This document shows, in pieces, positions 61,369-64,000 of a DNA stretch of 64,000 nt. Within the stretch, counting starts at the first letter, position 1, and each line of letters begins with the position of its first letter. The notes below the pieces were generated by a model. The model was given only the letters and a program-made list of their open reading frames with translations. It was not told where the DNA came from and searched no databases. Origin of the DNA: Mesorhizobium atlanticum (lineage in GTDB: Bacteria > Pseudomonadota > Alphaproteobacteria > Rhizobiales > Rhizobiaceae). Position numbers and translations under genes: made by a program. Location: contig NZ_QMBQ01000006.1 of assembly GCF_003289965.1 (NCBI RefSeq), positions 248,001 to 312,000 of the forward strand, written 5' to 3'.

Positions 61369-61917
61369 ATGGCAGAGCTCGATCCGCGGGCGCTTTCCGT
61401 CACCGAATTCTGGCGCGATGCCGGCTACGACGCCTGGTTCGAGAAGAACGATGCCTTCGACGCCGATTTCCGCAGCCGCTTCCTCGAACTTCACTACGCC
61501 GCGGCACGGCGCGAATGCGACGGCTGGAACGCGTATGCCGAAGGATCGCTGGCGCTGATGATCCTGCTCGACCAGTTTCCGCGCAACTGCTTCCGCGGCA
61601 CGGGCCACATGTGCGCGACCGATCCGCTCGCCAGATATTTTGCCGACAAGGCAATCGCCGCCGGGCAGGATCTGGAACTGCAAGAACCGTTTCGCGTCTT
61701 TCTCTACCTGCCCTTCGAGCATTCCGAGTCGCTGGCAGACCAGCAGCGGTCAGTCGAGCTGACAGCCGCGAGAGCGCCGGACTATCTGAAATACGCCGAG
61801 GAGCACCTGGAGATCATCCGGCGCTTCGGGCGCTTCCCGCATCGCAACCACATGCTCGGCCGCGAAACGACGGCTGACGAAAAGGCCTTCCTGGCCGGCG
61901 GCGGTTTTTCCGGCTGA
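61369..61917 (+). CDS. DUF924 family protein
   Basis: A 182-residue alpha-helical protein typical of DUF924: FWRDAGYDAWFEKNDAFDADF at the start, LALMILLDQFPRNCFRGTG in the middle and RFGRFPHRNHMLGRET at the end. Function unknown; its fold resembles tetratricopeptide-like helices. It follows the antiporter by 10 bp with GAGAGG as ribosome site and converges with folK. Confidence 0.9.
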   Translation: MAELDPRALSVTEFWRDAGYDAWFEKNDAFDADFRSRFLELHYAAARRECDGWNAYAEGSLALMILLDQFPRNCFRGTGHMCATDPLARYFADKAIAAGQDLELQEPFRVFLYLPFEHSESLADQQRSVELTAARAPDYLKYAEEHLEIIRRFGRFPHRNHMLGRETTADEKAFLAGGGFSG

Positions 61918-61963
61918 TCAAGTCAATTCAGGAAAAGCGCGGCTTTCCATCGGAAGCTGGGTA

Positions 61964-62476
61964 TCAGCCGAGCCACCACTCCCGGCCGGACGGCAGCCGC
62001 TCGATACCGGATGCATCGACGGCGCCGAGCCGTTCCGAGACGCTCCTCCCGCCGACCAATAGCCCCGGCGCGATCTCGGCCAGCGGCGCCAGCACGAAGG
62101 CGCGCTCGAGCATGCGCGGGTGCGGCACTTCGAGCCCGGTCTCGTGGATGACCCGGTCGCCGAACACAAGGATGTCGATGTCGATCAGGCGCGGCCCCCA
62201 GCGCTCCTCGCGCACGCGCTTCAGCCGCCTCTCCACGTCGAGGCAAAGGTCGAGCAGCGCGCGTGGCGAGAGCGTCGTCTCGATCGCGGCGGCGGCGTTG
62301 AGGAAATCGGGCTGGTCGAGCTTGCCCCAGGGCGGCGTGCGGTAGAGCGACGAGACGGCGCTGACGCGCGTCGCGTCGTCGCCATCCAGCATGCGCAATG
62401 CCGCGCCCATGGACTTCGCCGGGTCGCCGAGATTGCCGCCCAGGCTGAGGTAGACGACGCTATTCTGGCCAGACAA
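61964..62476 (-). CDS. folK: 6-hydroxymethyl-7,8-dihydropterin pyrophosphokinase
   Basis: A 170-residue enzyme that transfers pyrophosphate from ATP to 6-hydroxymethyl-dihydropterin. YLSLGGNLGDP is the N-terminal signature, GPRLIDIDILVFGD the substrate/Mg block. Start is TTG 62476, 17 bp inside the folB end, so translation is coupled. Last gene of folP-folB-folK. Confidence 0.95.
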   Translation of the reverse strand: MSGQNSVVYLSLGGNLGDPAKSMGAALRMLDGDDATRVSAVSSLYRTPPWGKLDQPDFLNAAAAIETTLSPRALLDLCLDVERRLKRVREERWGPRLIDIDILVFGDRVIHETGLEVPHPRMLERAFVLAPLAEIAPGLLVGGRSVSERLGAVDASGIERLPSGREWWLG

Positions 62477-62819
62477 CGCTCACCTCGACATAATCGAGCA
62501 CGCCAGGCACCGGCGCGTTCGGTTTGCGCACGGTGATCTCGGCCTTCCTGATCTGCGAAAACCGCGCCGTCAGCGCCTTTGCGACCTCCAGCGCCAGCGC
62601 CTCGATCAGGAAGCGGCGATGTCCGGTCACGATCTTCTCGATGACCGCGAAGGCGACGCCGTAATTGACCGTATCCTCGATGGAATCCTCGGTCAGCGGC
62701 CGGCTGGGCTCGACGGTCAATTCGGCATCGACATAGAAACGCTGCCCAAGCGTCTCCTCCTCGTCCAGCACGCCGTGGCGGGCGAAGAAGGCGCAGTTCT
62801 TCATGCGGATGACGTACAT
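62460..62819 (-). CDS. folB: Dihydroneopterin aldolase
   Basis: A 119-residue enzyme that splits dihydroneopterin to hydroxymethyl-dihydropterin and glycolaldehyde. It begins MYVIRMKNCAFFARHGVLDEEE, the family start with the conserved HG, and has the catalytic lysine in VTVRKPNAPVPG-like sequence. It is 2 bp from the folP stop and overlaps folK by 17 bp. Confidence 0.94.
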   Translation of the reverse strand: MYVIRMKNCAFFARHGVLDEEETLGQRFYVDAELTVEPSRPLTEDSIEDTVNYGVAFAVIEKIVTGHRRFLIEALALEVAKALTARFSQIRKAEITVRKPNAPVPGVLDYVEVSVVWPE

Positions 62820-62821
62820 GA

Positions 62822-63676
62822 TCAGGGTCCGGGAGGAAGCTCGGTTTCGCGGGCAAGCATAGCATCGGTCACCGCCAGCGCGTCCACGTTGATTGCGACA
62901 TCGTGGACGCGAAACAGGTCGGCCCCCTTCAAGCGCAGGATGACGCTGGTGGCCGCCGTGCCAGCGGCCCGATCGCCAGGCTCGCGCCCGGTCGCGCTGC
63001 CGATAAAGCGCTTACGCGAGGTTCCCGCCATCAGCGGATAGCCAAGCGCCTGAAGCTCGGAAAACCGCGCCATCAGGTCGAGGTTTTCCGCCGCCGTTTC
63101 CTTGGCGAAGCCGAAGCCTGCGTCGAGCACGATCTGACTGTCGGCGACCTTGCCGGCGCGCGCGATCTCCAGCGATTTGCGCAGGAACAGGAACTGGTCC
63201 TCGATCACGTCGGGCAATTTCTGCCGTTCGCGCCCGGTGTGCATGATGATGAGCCCGGCGCCGGTTTCAGCGGCGACGCGCGCGATGCCGGGCTCGCGCT
63301 GCAGCCCCCAGACATCGTTGACGATATGGGCGCCGGCGGCGACCGCACGCCGCGCGGTGTCCTCGCGATAGGTGTCGACCGAGATCAGCGCCTCGCCGGA
63401 AGCCGCGAGCGCCGCGATGACCGGCAGCACGCGCCCCTGCTCCTCTTCAGCCGTGATCGGAGCGAAACCCGGCCGCGTCGATTCCCCGCCGACATCGATC
63501 ACGGCGGCGCCCTCTTCCACCATCCGTCGCGCCTGCTCCAGCGCCTTTTCCGGCGCGATGAACAAGCCGCCGTCCGAAAAACTGTCCGGCGTCACGTTGA
63601 GGATGCCGACGACGACAGCCTTCGGACCGAGGTCGAGATAGCGCCCATGCGCCAACTGCCATCGCCTTGTCGTCAT
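62822..63676 (-). CDS. folP: Dihydropteroate synthase
   Basis: A 284-residue TIM barrel enzyme that joins hydroxymethyl-dihydropterin pyrophosphate and p-aminobenzoate, the target of sulfonamides. VVGILNVTPDSFSDGG near residue 20, DVGGESTRPG near 60 and LMAGTSRKRFIG near 220 are the family motifs. First gene of the folate operon. Divergent from the DUF922-like gene. Confidence 0.95.
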   Translation of the reverse strand: MTTRRWQLAHGRYLDLGPKAVVVGILNVTPDSFSDGGLFIAPEKALEQARRMVEEGAAVIDVGGESTRPGFAPITAEEEQGRVLPVIAALAASGEALISVDTYREDTARRAVAAGAHIVNDVWGLQREPGIARVAAETGAGLIIMHTGRERQKLPDVIEDQFLFLRKSLEIARAGKVADSQIVLDAGFGFAKETAAENLDLMARFSELQALGYPLMAGTSRKRFIGSATGREPGDRAAGTAATSVILRLKGADLFRVHDVAINVDALAVTDAMLARETELPPGP

Positions 63677-63760
63677 TGTCCATCAACCATGCGTGATCCG
63701 CCGGAAATCAATTCCGTTGCGCTGCGGACGGCCCTAAAGCAAGGTGCGTAAAGAGGCAAT

Positions 63761-64000
63761 ATGATGAACCGTCCCCTGCTCTGCGCCCTGATGCTCGCCC
63801 TGGTCGCCACGCCGGCGACCGCTGCGAATTTGGTGAAGACCTACAGCTATTTCAGCGTCGGCGGTCGCACGCTCGACGATATCCAGAAGCAGCTGTCCAG
63901 AAACGGCCCCGAAGTGAAGAGCACCGGGTCGCGGCATCCAGGCGCCACGCAGATGGCCTTTACGACCCGTATCAGCTACGCGCAGAGCGCCGAATCCTGC
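63761..64000 (+). CDS. Exported DUF922-like protein, partial (C-terminus beyond window)
   Basis: Eighty residues are visible. A signal peptide MMNRPLLCALMLALVATPATA is cut near residue 21, then NLVKTYSYFSVGGRTLDDIQ, a start like DUF922 putative zinc-peptidases. The zinc-binding part would lie beyond the window end, so catalytic residues cannot be checked. ATG 63761 or 63764. Confidence 0.65.
   Translation, partial: MMNRPLLCALMLALVATPATAANLVKTYSYFSVGGRTLDDIQKQLSRNGPEVKSTGSRHPGATQMAFTTRISYAQSAESC

Overview
The window looks like chromosome of an alphaproteobacterium of the order Rhizobiales, most likely Mesorhizobium or a close relative. The clues are high GC with strong GC bias at third codon positions, a rhizobial-type glycerol ABC transporter operon (glpR-D-S-T-P-Q-U-V), the cell-cycle kinase CckA, an alphaproteobacterial LexA box (GTTC-N7-GTTC) before both ssb and uvrA, and palindromic intergenic mosaic repeats typical of rhizobia. 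The assignment rests on gene content read by eye. I saw no rRNA, tRNA, CRISPR array, prophage or insertion sequence; most of the window reads as stable core genome.

Layout. 1-7.4 kb: glycerol uptake and oxidation operon on the minus strand. The two ATPases GlpS and GlpT appear to form one complete and one degenerate ATP site. 7.5-8.9 kb: PLP-dependent aromatic amino acid decarboxylase behind a perfect 12-bp palindrome. 9.0-13.0 kb: Anbu (bacterial proteasome homologue) with transglutaminase-like, alpha-E and circularly permuted ATP-grasp genes, a conserved but poorly understood peptide-synthesis/proteolysis module. 13.2-14.8 kb: Lrp-type RAM domain, DUF4864 and SDR genes. 14.9-19.5 kb: a long minus-strand block tgt - unknown 89-aa gene - queA - YdcZ-type transporter - two cyclophilins - coaD, covering queuosine synthesis, protein folding and CoA synthesis. 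19.6-22.6 kb: small membrane ORF and gyrA. 22.8-27.4 kb: SulP transporter translationally coupled to a ParB/Srx-fold protein, MarC, OsmC, a small membrane protein and ssb.

27.6-36.8 kb: cupin, ArsR-SRPBCC pair, clpP, a 1-kb gap with a minus-strand terminator and LexA box, then uvrA, a tiny coupled ORF, GNAT, DUF72 and a GGDEF diguanylate cyclase. 37.5-43.2 kb: urea ABC transporter urtABCDE, led by a near-perfect sigma-54 promoter, so probably nitrogen-controlled. 43.5-47.3 kb: secreted small protein, a GMC dehydrogenase with its Tat-exported small subunit, a VOC protein and a ribbon-helix-helix protein. 47.3-52.3 kb: nucleoside phosphorylase, cckA, an orphan FliO-like gene and dksA. 52.5-57 kb: SixA-like phosphatase, YcjX/YcjF pair, secreted protein and small lipoprotein. 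57-59.3 kb: AraC regulator and MFS exporter. 59.5-64 kb: CPA2 cation/proton antiporter, DUF924, folate genes folP-folB-folK, and the start of a DUF922-like secreted protein cut by the window end.

The most interesting leads are the complementary degenerate motifs of the GlpS/GlpT pair, the Anbu module, the unknown gene nested between tgt and queA together with a Tgt that has lost canonical zinc cysteines, the SulP-ParB/Srx coupling, and the unexplained minus-strand transcript beside uvrA.
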